Part shown: piece after piece, positions 17,967-27,431 of the stretch
Layout: the number at the start of each line of letters is the position of its first letter
How positions within the stretch are numbered: position 1 is the first letter of the stretch
Assembly: GCA_018376445.1 (NCBI GenBank)
Contig: JAHABL010000008.1
Coordinates: 70,738-134,737, forward strand
Source of the DNA: Mycobacteriales bacterium
GTDB taxonomy: Bacteria; Actinomycetota; Actinomycetes; Mycobacteriales; Mycobacteriaceae
Reading direction: 5' to 3'
Length of the DNA stretch: 64,000 nucleotides
Notes under the pieces: generated by a model
What the model was told of the DNA's origin: nothing
Databases searched by the model: none
What the model saw: the letters and a program-made list of their open reading frames with translations, nothing else
Program-made: the position numbers and the translations under genes

Positions 17967-17988
17967 GCTTCTAGTTTACGCTAGAAGC

Positions 17989-20900
17989 GTGACCAACCCT
18001 TCTGTTCCCGCCTCACACGGTACACATCGCGACATCCCGCCCGGCCAGGCTCCGCTCTCCCTGGCTCTCCCGAACCCTGCCATACAGGAGCTACTCGCGG
18101 ATGCGTCGGGTACAGCACGCTCTCTCACCATCAACAGCAGTGATGCGGCTCGGCCGCTTCTGCTCGCAGCGCTCGCTACCCGCACACCCCTTCTCGTGGT
18201 GACTGCCACCGGCCACGAGGGGGAAGAGCTGACGGCGGAACTCTCCACCTACCTGGGTGACGATGTCGCATTCTTCCCCAGTTGGGAAACTCTGCCGCAT
18301 GAACGTCTTTCGCCCTCCATTGATACGGTGGGCCGGAGGCTGGAAGTGCTGCATCGGCTCCACTTGGCGGCGCATCCCGATCCACACAGTCCGGTAGCGC
18401 CACTTCGTGTGGTGGTTACCGCCACCCGCTCGCTGATCCAACCCACACAAGCTTCCCTGGCCGAGACAGAGCCATTGATCCTGCGCGTCGACCAAGAAAT
18501 CGAGTTTTCTGACGTGCCGTCACTGCTGACTGAGCTCGCTTACGAGCGTGTGGATTTGGTGTCTCGCCGTGGTGACTTTGCGGTCCGCGGTGGAATCATT
18601 GACATTTTCCCCGCCACCGCAGAGCATCCCGTGCGCATCGAATTCTGGGGAGATGAAATCTCCGACATTCGCACCTTCTCAGTGGCAGACCAGCGCACCA
18701 TTCCGGACGCTGATCTCACCTGGGTTGCCATGTACCCCTGCTCGGAACTCCTCATGACCGCGCAGGTTGAGCATCGGGCTGCTGAACTCTACCAGGATCT
18801 TGTCGGCTATGCGGCCATCGCCGACATGCTTGACAAACTCGCCCAAGGGGTGCCGGTGGCGGGGCGCGAAGCCTTTATCCCGGCGCTCGCGTCCGAAGAA
18901 CTTTGCCTGTTGCCCAGTTTCCTTCCCGCACAAGCCATCACGGTGGTGTGTGACCAGGAGAAGATCCGGACACGTACTGCGGACCTTACCCGTACGTGTG
19001 CAGAATTTCTCGCAGCTTCTTGGGAAAGCACAGCTGAGGGTGGCCAAGCGCCCATCGACCTTCTTCACCTAGGGCAAGGCGCTTATCGCACCCTCCGGGA
19101 CGTCCAGCGGGAGACACTAGAGAAGGACGGTCGCTGGTGGGTTCTCAACCCGCCCGGCATATTGAACGTCGACGCGGATGCAGATACCTCCACCCGGGAG
19201 ATTCCCTGGACAGCGTCGCCGGCGCCGCGCGGTGACCAAGCGGCCATTGAGGAACTGATTGAGAGGCTGCGGCAGCGTTTGGGGAAAGACGGCACACCAG
19301 TGTTCGTTATTGGTCCTGCTACCACTTACCGGCGCTTGCACCAGCAGTTCCGTGACCGCAACGTGGTGATGCATCAGCTTGCGCTGGGCGCATCCCCGCA
19401 AGTAGGTGCTATCAACTTCTTAGCAGGACAGTGCCGCAACGGCATTGCACTTCCAGAACTCCTCATCCTGTCCGAACCTGATCTCACGGGCTCGCGAGTG
19501 GGGACAGTGAGCAACCGCCGCTCCCGTGTGGCGAAGCGTCGGAATGCCGTAGACCCGTTGGCACTTAATGCTGGCGACCTGGTAGTGCACGACCAGCATG
19601 GGATTGGCCGTTTTGTAGAGATGACGGAGAGGACCATCAAAACGGGGGAGGGCACTAGCCGGCGTGAATATCTGGTGATTGAATATGCTGCCTCGAAACG
19701 GGGCCAGAGTGGGGATCGCCTCTACGTCCCTATGGAACAGCTGGACCAGCTGAGCCGCTATGTGGGCGGGGAGCAGCCGGCTCTCAGCAAGATGGGCGGC
19801 TCTGACTGGAAAAACACCAAACGTAAAGCTCGCAAGGCAGTCCGGGAGATTGCCGGTGAGCTGGTGCAACTGTATGCGGCGCGGCAGGCGGCGCCTGGCC
19901 ATTCTTTTGCCCCCGACACACCCTGGCAGCAGGAGATGGAAGATGCCTTCCCCTATGTGGAGACGGAAGATCAGCTGCGTGCCATCGATGAGGTGAAGGG
20001 TGATATGGAAAAGCCCGTCCCCATGGACCGGGTGGTCGTAGGTGATGTGGGCTACGGTAAGACCGAAGTGGCGATGCGGGCGGCTTTTAAGGCCGTCCAA
20101 GATGGTAAGCAGGTGGTGGTCTTAGTACCAACCACCTTGCTGGCACAACAACATCTGGAGACGTTTAGCGAGCGTATGGCGGGGTTCCCGGTCACTGTAA
20201 AGGGGCTTTCTCGGTTTACCTCCCCTGCGGAGTCTCGGGAGATCCTCACAGGTCTTCGCGACGGTACCGTCGACATTGTGATTGGCACCCATCGGCTGCT
20301 GCAGGCGGGTGTGCAGTGGAAGGACTTGGGTCTTGTCATTGTCGACGAAGAACAGCGATTCGGGGTGGAGCACAAGGAACACATCAAAGCTCTGCGGACG
20401 CACGTGGATGTGTTGACGCTTTCTGCCACGCCTATTCCGCGCACCTTGGAGATGAGCCTGGCGGGTATTCGGGAGATGTCCACCATCCTCACCCCGCCGG
20501 AAGACCGGCAGCCTATTCTCACCTACGTGGGAGCCTATGATCCCAAGCAGGTGGCGGCGGCTATTCGCCGCGAGCTGCTGCGCGATGGACAGGTGTTTTT
20601 CGTCCATAACAAGGTCTCCGACATTGATGCAGTGGCTACCCAGTTGGGTGAGCTGGTGCCGGAAGCGCGCATTGCGGTGGCGCATGGACAGATGTCCGAG
20701 CAGCTGTTGGAGCAGACGGTTGATGGTTTCTGGAACCATGAGTGGGATGTGCTAGTGTGCACCACGATTGTGGAGACGGGCCTGGATATTTCTAACGCCA
20801 ATACCTTGATCGTTGACCATGCGGATCGTTTAGGGCTTTCTCAGATGCACCAGTTGCGCGGTCGAGTGGGGCGGTCCCGCGAACGCGGCTACGCTTATTT

Positions 20901-21741
20901 CCTGTACCCGGCAGGTAAGCCGCTCACTACTGTCGCCTACGATCGGCTTAAGACCATTGCCCAGAATAATGAACTGGGCGCCGGCATGGCGGTGGCGATG
21001 AAGGACTTGGAGTTGCGTGGCGCTGGCAATGTGCTTGGCGCCGAACAATCTGGTCATATCGCCGGCGTGGGTTTCGACCTCTATGTGCGTCTGGTAGGGG
21101 AAGCAGTGGAGGCCTTCCGGTCGGTTGCCGACGGAAAGCCACTGGAGCAGCCCGTGACGCGCGAGGTACGAGTGGAGCTGCCCGTGGATGCTCATATTCC
21201 CGCCAGCTACATCGAGGGGGAGCGGCTCCGTCTGGAGGCGTATCGGAAGATTGCGCAGGCTGGGGATCGAAGTCGTTTGGCGGCGGTGACGTCGGAACTG
21301 GAGGATCGCTATGGCGAGATTCCGGAAGTAACGCGCCGGCTATTCTCGGTGGCGTTGCTCCGTCAGCTGGCACAACAGCACGGCATCGCAGATATCGGGC
21401 TCACTGGGACAACGCTTCGTATCTCTCCCTTCCCGCTGCCCGACTCCCAGCAGGTGCGGTTGCGTCGGCTCTACCCGCAGGCTCGTTATCGGGCAGCAGT
21501 GCAGCAGATTGCGGTACCGTTGCCGCAGGTGGGTGGAAAAAATTTGGCGGCGGAGAGAATTCGAGACGATGACCTTCTACAGTGGGTAGCAGATCTTATT
21601 ACCGGTGTGAAGGGGCTTCCGCGGATCTCCCTCGACCCTCCGCGTCCGGAGGAATCTCCTGCGGACACTCCGGCGCAGGAGCCCGCTTCTCTGGCTACGT
21701 CTTCCTCTACCCCGCGTCGAAAGGGGCGCTCCCATGGCTGA
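17989..21741 (+). CDS. mfd: transcription-repair coupling factor Mfd
   Basis: About 1250 residues from the GTG at 17989. The frame is open further upstream, but that would run into rmlA. In order it shows the UvrB-like N-terminal module, the RNA polymerase interaction domain around residue 533 (VHDQHGIGRF), then the RecG-like translocase with Walker A GDVGYGKTE near residue 685, DEEQ near 785 and the QMHQLRGRVGRS motif VI. A TRCF C-terminal domain ends it. Mfd removes stalled RNA polymerase and recruits UvrA. It overlaps mazG by eight bases. Confidence 0.95.
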   Translation: MTNPSVPASHGTHRDIPPGQAPLSLALPNPAIQELLADASGTARSLTINSSDAARPLLLAALATRTPLLVVTATGHEGEELTAELSTYLGDDVAFFPSWETLPHERLSPSIDTVGRRLEVLHRLHLAAHPDPHSPVAPLRVVVTATRSLIQPTQASLAETEPLILRVDQEIEFSDVPSLLTELAYERVDLVSRRGDFAVRGGIIDIFPATAEHPVRIEFWGDEISDIRTFSVADQRTIPDADLTWVAMYPCSELLMTAQVEHRAAELYQDLVGYAAIADMLDKLAQGVPVAGREAFIPALASEELCLLPSFLPAQAITVVCDQEKIRTRTADLTRTCAEFLAASWESTAEGGQAPIDLLHLGQGAYRTLRDVQRETLEKDGRWWVLNPPGILNVDADADTSTREIPWTASPAPRGDQAAIEELIERLRQRLGKDGTPVFVIGPATTYRRLHQQFRDRNVVMHQLALGASPQVGAINFLAGQCRNGIALPELLILSEPDLTGSRVGTVSNRRSRVAKRRNAVDPLALNAGDLVVHDQHGIGRFVEMTERTIKTGEGTSRREYLVIEYAASKRGQSGDRLYVPMEQLDQLSRYVGGEQPALSKMGGSDWKNTKRKARKAVREIAGELVQLYAARQAAPGHSFAPDTPWQQEMEDAFPYVETEDQLRAIDEVKGDMEKPVPMDRVVVGDVGYGKTEVAMRAAFKAVQDGKQVVVLVPTTLLAQQHLETFSERMAGFPVTVKGLSRFTSPAESREILTGLRDGTVDIVIGTHRLLQAGVQWKDLGLVIVDEEQRFGVEHKEHIKALRTHVDVLTLSATPIPRTLEMSLAGIREMSTILTPPEDRQPILTYVGAYDPKQVAAAIRRELLRDGQVFFVHNKVSDIDAVATQLGELVPEARIAVAHGQMSEQLLEQTVDGFWNHEWDVLVCTTIVETGLDISNANTLIVDHADRLGLSQMHQLRGRVGRSRERGYAYFLYPAGKPLTTVAYDRLKTIAQNNELGAGMAVAMKDLELRGAGNVLGAEQSGHIAGVGFDLYVRLVGEAVEAFRSVADGKPLEQPVTREVRVELPVDAHIPASYIEGERLRLEAYRKIAQAGDRSRLAAVTSELEDRYGEIPEVTRRLFSVALLRQLAQQHGIADIGLTGTTLRISPFPLPDSQQVRLRRLYPQARYRAAVQQIAVPLPQVGGKNLAAERIRDDDLLQWVADLITGVKGLPRISLDPPRPEESPADTPAQEPASLATSSSTPRRKGRSHG

Positions 21742-22639
21742 GATTGTTACTGTCTGGCAGCTCGATAGTCGTTTTCCCACCTTGTTGACGGCAGAGTTGG
21801 TTCCTGCTCTGCAAACATCCAGTGGGTGTGTGGTGACGCCCGAGATTGCGGAGCATTATCCAACCCTGCCGTCGTGGGGTGCATTGCGCCGGACTGATGC
21901 GGAGTGGACGCCAGAGATGGCTCCGCATGTTCCCGCTGATACCCGCTACATTCTTACTTCCCTGGGGCAGGCGGACTGGGACGCCTCTTATCCGCAGTGT
22001 GATGGAGACGTCGACGAGTGGGATTGGCGGCGGATTGAGCTGCCGGCCGGAATGAGCATGGTGGAAGCGGCTCAGGTGATGACGGAGGTGCGCCAGCAGG
22101 GGCCCTGGGAGAGTGAGCAGACACACGAGAGTTTGGTGCCGTATCTGCTGGAGGAGACCTATGAGCTGGTAGATGCTATTCGTGATGCATCTGCGGGGAC
22201 TACCGAGATTGTCTCGGAGCTAGGTGACGTGTTCTTGGAGGTGCTGTTCCATGCCGCGGTAGGGGAGAGCGCATCGGGGGAGGCGCACTTTACCTACGAT
22301 GATGTGGCGGATTCATTGCTGGACAAGCTAAAAAGGAGGATGCCATACGCCTTTAATGGCGGTCGGTTTCCTGCTACGGCAGCTGAGCAAGATGAGTTCT
22401 GGCAGGCGTCGAAACGTCGCGAAAATCGTTCTCCGTTGGACGGTATTGTCCGCTCGCAGCCGGCTCTCTCCCTTGCCGCGCAGGTGGTCCACAGAGCGCG
22501 TCGCGCCGGGGTGGCAGACTCTGACATCCCGCCCATTCTTCGCCGAATTGCGGATGCTGCCGCAGACGGTAAGGGGTCGGCGGAGGAAAAACTGAGAAAG
22601 GTTTCGCTCGACTTCCTCACTCGAGTGCGAGGCAAGTAG
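21734..22639 (+). CDS. mazG: nucleoside triphosphate pyrophosphohydrolase MazG
   Basis: 301 residues. A poorly conserved N-terminal half of about 110 residues is followed by the all-alpha MazG core, with the metal-binding E-x-x-E motif in LLEETYELVDAI (near residue 138) and E-x-x-D in SELGDVFLEVL (near 160), and FNGGRFP beyond. MazG hydrolyses non-canonical and excess (d)NTPs to monophosphates. The ATG overlaps the end of mfd, so repair and nucleotide sanitation are coupled, as in M. tuberculosis Rv1020-Rv1021. Confidence 0.93.
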   Translation: MAEIVTVWQLDSRFPTLLTAELVPALQTSSGCVVTPEIAEHYPTLPSWGALRRTDAEWTPEMAPHVPADTRYILTSLGQADWDASYPQCDGDVDEWDWRRIELPAGMSMVEAAQVMTEVRQQGPWESEQTHESLVPYLLEETYELVDAIRDASAGTTEIVSELGDVFLEVLFHAAVGESASGEAHFTYDDVADSLLDKLKRRMPYAFNGGRFPATAAEQDEFWQASKRRENRSPLDGIVRSQPALSLAAQVVHRARRAGVADSDIPPILRRIADAAADGKGSAEEKLRKVSLDFLTRVRGK

Positions 22640-22756
22640 GCACGTTTGTTTTCATTGGTTACCCTGTAGGCGCTGTATCTCGTCAACTGCTGTCATCCCG
22701 CGGTTGGTCGGTGCCGCGTGTTCGTTTGATTCCCTACTTTTGCAGAGGCTTGTTAC

Positions 22757-23524
22757 GTGAAAATTGTGCGTCGGCTTGTTGCGGCCTTGCTCGTTCTTGT
22801 CTGTGCGGTGGGAGTGGGGGTGGCTGCTTGGGTGTTCCAGGATTGGGACACCACGAAGTACATGGATGAGCAGACGCCGGGTGAGTTCGCCCCCGCGCCA
22901 GCAGTGGCGATTGATGTCCCTGGACAGACATCGGATCAGCTGATGGCATGGTCGCAGCGTTGGGCTCCGCAGCTGGGTTTCCCGGCACGTGCCTTGCGTG
23001 CGTATGGAAATGCCGAGCAGACGTTGAAGCAGACAATGCCGGCGTGCCATTTGCGGTGGACGACCCTGGCAGGCATCGCTTTTATTGAGAGTCAGCATGG
23101 GACGTATGGGGGTGCGGAGGTTTTTTCTGACGGGACGACCTCGCAGAAGATTCGTGGAGTGCAGTTGGATGGTACGAATAACACTCAGCGCATCCAGGAC
23201 ACTGATCGGGGTGTGTGGGATGGGAACAGTCATTATGATGTGGCGATGGGGCCGTTCCAGTTCATTCCGGAGACGTGGCGACTTTTTGGGGTGGACGCGA
23301 ATGGTGACGGACGGGTGAGTCCGGACAATATTGATGATGCAGCGGTTGCCGCGGGGCGTTATTTGTGCTTTAACAGGAGGGATTTGGCGGTCCCGCGAGA
23401 GTGGCAGCAGGCTATTCTGAGCTATAACAGGTCGATGAAGTATGTGAAGGCGGTGTATCGGGCTGCCTACGCCTATGGGGAGGGGCGGCAGCCGCGTTGG
23501 AATTATCTGGCGAAGCAGTTTTAG
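22757..23524 (+). CDS. exported lytic murein transglycosylase (LpqU-like position)
   Basis: 255 residues starting at GTG 22757. A signal anchor occupies about residues 7-27 (RRLVAALLVLVCAVGVG). The catalytic region shows LAGIAFIESQHGTYGG with the general-acid Glu, and MGPFQFIPETW, RVSPDNIDDAAVAAG and AILSYNRS, which are MltB-like transglycosylase signatures. It should cleave peptidoglycan glycan strands outside the membrane. The position between mazG and eno equals that of M. tuberculosis LpqU, a lipoprotein. Here the only N-terminal Cys sits in LVLVC, a poor lipobox, so a membrane anchor or cleaved signal is more likely. Confidence 0.85.
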   Translation: MKIVRRLVAALLVLVCAVGVGVAAWVFQDWDTTKYMDEQTPGEFAPAPAVAIDVPGQTSDQLMAWSQRWAPQLGFPARALRAYGNAEQTLKQTMPACHLRWTTLAGIAFIESQHGTYGGAEVFSDGTTSQKIRGVQLDGTNNTQRIQDTDRGVWDGNSHYDVAMGPFQFIPETWRLFGVDANGDGRVSPDNIDDAAVAAGRYLCFNRRDLAVPREWQQAILSYNRSMKYVKAVYRAAYAYGEGRQPRWNYLAKQF

Positions 23525-23575
23525 CTGTGGGCGAGTATCGGTGCCGAAGCGAATGTGGCAGCAGTTCAAACGTAG

Positions 23576-23591
23576 AGTGATATAGATCACA
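23576..23591. promoter_or_regulatory. CRP/GlxR-type binding site upstream of eno
   Basis: AGTGATATAGATCACA matches the corynebacterial GlxR consensus TGTGANNTANNTCACA at every fixed position except the first. It lies about 155 bp before eno, a gene known to be a GlxR target in C. glutamicum. This suggests cAMP control of glycolysis. Confidence 0.6.
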
Positions 23592-23744
23592 GAAGAGGCT
23601 GGTTTTCCCTCATCATTCACTTTCCGGGTAGCGTATTGTTTGCCCGTTCATGAGAGAATGAGCAGTGACACCCGCACAACGCAGAAGAACATTCACAGAA
23701 GTCCAGCGGGTTGACCAAGACATAACCAAAGGAGGGCCTCCGTA

Positions 23745-25022
23745 ATGGCGGCTATTATTGAAGTAATTGCTCGCGAGATTCTCGACTCCCGTGGTAACCC
23801 CACCGTTGAAGCTGAAGTCGTTCTTGATGACGGTGCCTTCGGCCGCGCCGGTGTTCCTTCCGGTGCTTCTACCGGTGAGCACGAAGCAGTAGAGCTGCGC
23901 GACGGTGGCGAGCGCTACAACGGCGCTGGCGTTCAGAAGGCTTGCGACGCTGTGAACTCTGAGCTGGCTCCGGCTGTCCTCTCCCTGGATGCCTCCGATC
24001 AGCGTGCTGTTGACGCCGCCATGATCGAACTCGACGGCACCCCCAACAAGGGCCGTGTTGGCGCCAACGCCATCCTCGGTGTGTCCCTGGCTGTTGCCAA
24101 GGCTGCTGCCCAGTCTGCTGAGCTGGAACTCTTCCAGTACATCGGTGGCCCTACCGCTAACCTACTGCCCGTCCCGATGATGAACATCCTCAACGGTGGC
24201 GCCCACGCCGACACCGGTGTTGACGTTCAGGAATTCATGATTGCCCCGATCGGTGCCGCCACCTTCAAGGAATCCCTCCAGTGGGGTGCCGAGGTCTACC
24301 ACGCCCTCAAGTCCACCATTAAGGCTCAGGGTCTTTCCACCGGTCTCGGCGACGAGGGCGGCTTCGCTCCTGACTGCGCCTCCACCAAGGCTGCTCTTGA
24401 CCTCATTGTCTCCGCCATCGAGAAGGCCGGCTTCGCCGTGGGTAAGGACATTGCCCTCGCCATGGACGTTGCCTCCTCCGAGTTCTGCGAAGACGACGGC
24501 TACCACTTCGAGGGTGGCGTGCACACCGCTGCTGAGATGACCAAGGTGTACGCCGACCTCCTCGCTAACTACCCGATCGTCTCCATCGAGGATCCGCTGG
24601 ATGAGAATGACTGGGACAATTGGGCCGAGCTCACCGCCGAACTCGGTGATAAGGTGCAGTTCGTGGGCGACGACCTCTTCGTCACCAACCCGGCTCGCCT
24701 GGCTCAGGGTATCGAGAAGAACGTTGCCAACGCCCTCCTGGTGAAGGTCAACCAGATCGGCTCCCTCACCGAGACCATTGACGCCGTGCAGATGGCCCAC
24801 CACGCCAAGTACGCCTGCATGATGTCCCACCGCTCCGGTGAGACCGAGGACACCACCATCGCTGACCTTGCCGTTGCACTGTCCTGCGGTCAGATCAAGA
24901 CTGGTGCGCCGGCTCGCTCCGAGCGCGTTGCCAAGTACAACCAGCTCCTCCGTATCGAAGAGCGCCTTGGTGCCTCCGCCAAGTACGCGGGCGCTGCTGC
25001 CTTCCCCCGTTTCCAGGCCTAA
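23745..25022 (+). CDS. eno: enolase
   Basis: 425 residues from ATG 23745 with AAAGGAGGG upstream. DSRGNPTVE near the N-terminus, GVPSGASTGEHEA, the GDEGGFAP loop near residue 201, the metal ligands in SIEDPLDENDW and the signature LLVKVNQIGSLTET followed by SHRSGETEDT near residue 361 are all present. It converts 2-phosphoglycerate to phosphoenolpyruvate. Codon use in this gene is strongly biased to C/T-ending preferred codons, as expected for high expression. A strong terminator follows. Confidence 0.97.
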   Translation: MAAIIEVIAREILDSRGNPTVEAEVVLDDGAFGRAGVPSGASTGEHEAVELRDGGERYNGAGVQKACDAVNSELAPAVLSLDASDQRAVDAAMIELDGTPNKGRVGANAILGVSLAVAKAAAQSAELELFQYIGGPTANLLPVPMMNILNGGAHADTGVDVQEFMIAPIGAATFKESLQWGAEVYHALKSTIKAQGLSTGLGDEGGFAPDCASTKAALDLIVSAIEKAGFAVGKDIALAMDVASSEFCEDDGYHFEGGVHTAAEMTKVYADLLANYPIVSIEDPLDENDWDNWAELTAELGDKVQFVGDDLFVTNPARLAQGIEKNVANALLVKVNQIGSLTETIDAVQMAHHAKYACMMSHRSGETEDTTIADLAVALSCGQIKTGAPARSERVAKYNQLLRIEERLGASAKYAGAAAFPRFQA

Positions 25023-25078
25023 TCTCCTCGGGAGCGATGTGTTTCGCTAGGCGCTAGTGAAGCACAGAAGACAAGAGA

Positions 25079-25112
25079 CGCGGGCATCACCTACTCGTAG
25101 GTGATGCCCGCG
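25079..25112 (+). terminator. terminator after eno
   Basis: A perfect 15-bp stem (CGCGGGCATCACCTA at 25079-25093, complement at 25098-25112) closes a CTCG tetraloop. There is no long T-run after it. Confidence 0.7.
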
Positions 25113-25149
25113 TACTATGTAGAGAGACGCTCAAACGAAGGGAGGACCC

Positions 25150-25659
25150 GTGGCGCGTGAATCCCACTCCAGCCCCACTGGTGGCTCTCGCCGTCACCGC
25201 CCAACGACCGGTAGCAATGCTCGGTACGATGCCTATCTACAGAAATGGCGCAATTCTCGTCTGAATCCAGCACGCAGTATCGTCGTCATCGTTGTGGCGA
25301 TCGTGCTTGCAATCTCCCTAGCGACGCCGCTGCGCACGTACTACCAACAGCGCACCGAAAAAGAGGCGCTACAAGCTGAGAACGCACAGCTCGTCGAAGA
25401 AATCAAACGTAAAGAAGAACAGCTTGCGGTACAAAACGATCCAAAGATGATTGAGGAGCAAGCGCGTCAACGGCTTCTTCTCATTCCCCGCGGAGAGACC
25501 GGCTTCCGGGTAATCCTGCCAGGCAAAGAGCAGGATGAGAATGTCCAACAACATGTCGACGATGTGCCGAACCTCAGCCTTAATGGTGGTGGACCTTGGT
25601 ACCGTGACCTGTGGCGCAGCATTTCCGTTCCCGACCCTAATATAAAGACCACACAGTAA
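25150..25659 (+). CDS. septum formation initiator FtsB/DivIC family protein
   Basis: 169 residues starting at GTG 25150 with GAAGGGAGG upstream. A basic, Ser/Pro-rich cytoplasmic N-terminus of about 45 residues precedes one membrane span (about 46-63). A coiled coil follows (EKEALQAENAQLVEEIKRKE in part), then the DPKMIEEQARQRL stretch typical of DivIC. It should be a bitopic divisome protein that works with FtsL and FtsQ. The eno-divIC-DUF501-ppx order is conserved in Mycobacteriales. Confidence 0.88.
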   Translation: MARESHSSPTGGSRRHRPTTGSNARYDAYLQKWRNSRLNPARSIVVIVVAIVLAISLATPLRTYYQQRTEKEALQAENAQLVEEIKRKEEQLAVQNDPKMIEEQARQRLLLIPRGETGFRVILPGKEQDENVQQHVDDVPNLSLNGGGPWYRDLWRSISVPDPNIKTTQ

Positions 25660-25667
25660 GGCAGACC

Positions 25668-26219
25668 GTGACCAACCTTCCCGAAGAGCCTAATGAGGCG
25701 GAGTTGCAACGCGTAGCTGAACAGTTAGGCCGTACTCCGCGCGGCGTCGTCACCATTTCTTATTACACCCCGGATGGCGAACCGGGCGTGGTAATGACTG
25801 CTCCTCGACTGTCCGACGGAACCCCTTTCCCCACCCTCTACTACCTCACAGAACCTCGCCTAGTGGCGGAAGCGTCCCGCATGGAAGCGACTCACGTCAT
25901 GAAGGAAATGACGGAACGGTTACATGCGAGCCCGGAACTGCAAGCGAATTATCAAGCCGCGCATCAACACTACTTGCAGAAGCGCAATAGCATGGAAGAC
26001 CTAGGCACAGAATTCTCCGGTGGCGGCATGCCAGACCGAGTCAAATGCCTGCACGTATTGATGGCGTATGCGCTCTCTGAAGGCCCCGGCGTGGTACTCC
26101 TCGGCGACGAAGCTGTAGCCCGTGCTGCGGATCACGGTGGCCTACGGGGGACAGCTATTCCGGCGTCCTGGCCGACCCTCGCCGATCTGGGTGTGACGCC
26201 TGTAGAAAGGAACTTGTAA
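25668..26219 (+). CDS. DUF501 domain protein
   Basis: 183 residues beginning at GTG 25668. It contains LGRTPRGVVTISYYTPDGEPGV, FPTLYYLTEPRL (in parts) and a Cys/His pair in MPDRVKCLHVLMAYAL, the features of the DUF501 family that lies between divIC and ppx across actinobacteria. No biochemical role is established. The last base of its TAA overlaps the ppx ATG, so ppx is translated from the same message. Confidence 0.85.
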   Translation: MTNLPEEPNEAELQRVAEQLGRTPRGVVTISYYTPDGEPGVVMTAPRLSDGTPFPTLYYLTEPRLVAEASRMEATHVMKEMTERLHASPELQANYQAAHQHYLQKRNSMEDLGTEFSGGGMPDRVKCLHVLMAYALSEGPGVVLLGDEAVARAADHGGLRGTAIPASWPTLADLGVTPVERNL

Positions 26220-27196
26220 TGTCCGTTGTAGCTGCTGTTGACTGTGGTACGAACGCTATTCGTCTCCTCATCGTCAAGCGTGACGAGGAGAACACCATTC
26301 ATGAAATCACGAGGCGGATGGAAATTGTGCGTTTGGGTGAAGGCGTCGACAACACCGGAAACTTCACCCCGGCGGCCATTGAGCGAACACGGCACGTATT
26401 GTCCGAGTACGTCGATGCCATGGTCGAGCATGGTGTGAAGCGTGTTCGTATGGTGACCACCTCAGCAACTCGTGATGCCGGCAACCAGGACGACTTTTTC
26501 GCCATGGCGCGGCAGGAATTGGGTCGTGCCGTCCCCGGTGCACAAGCAGAGGTTATTACCGGCCAGGAAGAGGCTCGCCTATCCTTCGGGGGATCGGTGG
26601 CTGATCTCCATGGTGCCGATGCTCCCTTCCTTGTTATTGACCTCGGTGGCGGCTCCACAGAGTTTGCTCTTGGAGAGCAGAATGCCGCCGACGGTGCGGT
26701 ATCCCGAGTTAATGGTGCTATCTCTCTCAATATTGGGTGTGTGCGCATTACTGAACGTTACCTGCACACCCAGCCGCCCATCGCGGATGAAATCGCAGCA
26801 GCACGCAGTTTCGTGCGAGAACAACTCGACATTGCGTTCCATAATTTGGCGATTGAGACAGTTCGTACCTGGGTGGGCCTGGCTGGCACCTTTACCACCA
26901 TTGCCGCATTGGCCTTGGGACTGGAGAAATACGACGCAGAGAAGATTCACCACTCCCGTATTTCACTTGAGCAGCTGCAGCAGGTGACTGATGAGCTCAT
27001 CGCTATGACCCCTGAGCAGCGGATGGAACTGGGCCCAATGCACCCCGGCCGTGCTGATGTCATCGGTGGTGGTGCTATTGTGGTTCAGGAACTGGCGTCA
27101 CGGCTGCACGACGAGTGTGGGGTGACCGAGGTTGTAGTGAGCGAACACGACATCCTGGACGGCCTTGTACACGATCTCCTCCACCGTAACGCCTGA
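26219..27196 (+). CDS. ppx: Ppx/GppA family exopolyphosphatase
   Basis: 325 residues of the ASKHA fold. The N-terminal phosphate motif AAVDCGTNAIRLL, TTSATRDAGN and the second phosphate motif VIDLGGGSTEFALG are intact, with the catalytic Glu in TGQEEARLSFGG. The length equals the short, mycobacterial Ppx2-type proteins lacking the extra C-terminal domain. It should hydrolyse polyphosphate or pppGpp; which one cannot be told here. A tRNA gene follows 37 bp later. Confidence 0.9.
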   Translation: MSVVAAVDCGTNAIRLLIVKRDEENTIHEITRRMEIVRLGEGVDNTGNFTPAAIERTRHVLSEYVDAMVEHGVKRVRMVTTSATRDAGNQDDFFAMARQELGRAVPGAQAEVITGQEEARLSFGGSVADLHGADAPFLVIDLGGGSTEFALGEQNAADGAVSRVNGAISLNIGCVRITERYLHTQPPIADEIAAARSFVREQLDIAFHNLAIETVRTWVGLAGTFTTIAALALGLEKYDAEKIHHSRISLEQLQQVTDELIAMTPEQRMELGPMHPGRADVIGGGAIVVQELASRLHDECGVTEVVVSEHDILDGLVHDLLHRNA

Positions 27197-27233
27197 CTGC
27201 GGGGGAGTGGACCGTTAGTGGTTGCTCCCGCCT

Positions 27234-27307
27234 GCCCCCATAGCCCAATCGGCAGAGGCAGCCGGCTTAAAACCGGCACAGTGTGGGTTCGAATCCCACT
27301 GGGGGCA
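27234..27307 (+). tRNA. tRNA-Leu (anticodon UAA), short variable arm
   Basis: Acceptor GCCCCCA/TGGGGGC with A73, a 3-bp D stem, anticodon arm GCCGG-CTTAAAA-CCGGC (anticodon TAA), T-arm GTGGG-TTCGAAT-CCCAC. The variable loop is only five bases (ACAGT), whereas bacterial leucine tRNAs normally carry a long class II arm. No CCA is encoded. The identity is taken from the anticodon alone. Confidence 0.8.
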
Positions 27308-27431
27308 CTCATTTTAGTCTGTTCAAAGAGTGTGTCTGATCTGCATCTTTAGACTTGTGGGAACTGTTTTGAGGGCCTTGCACGTTATAGTAAATAACGA
27401 GTATATGGACGCCAAGAAAGGACTCCACACG

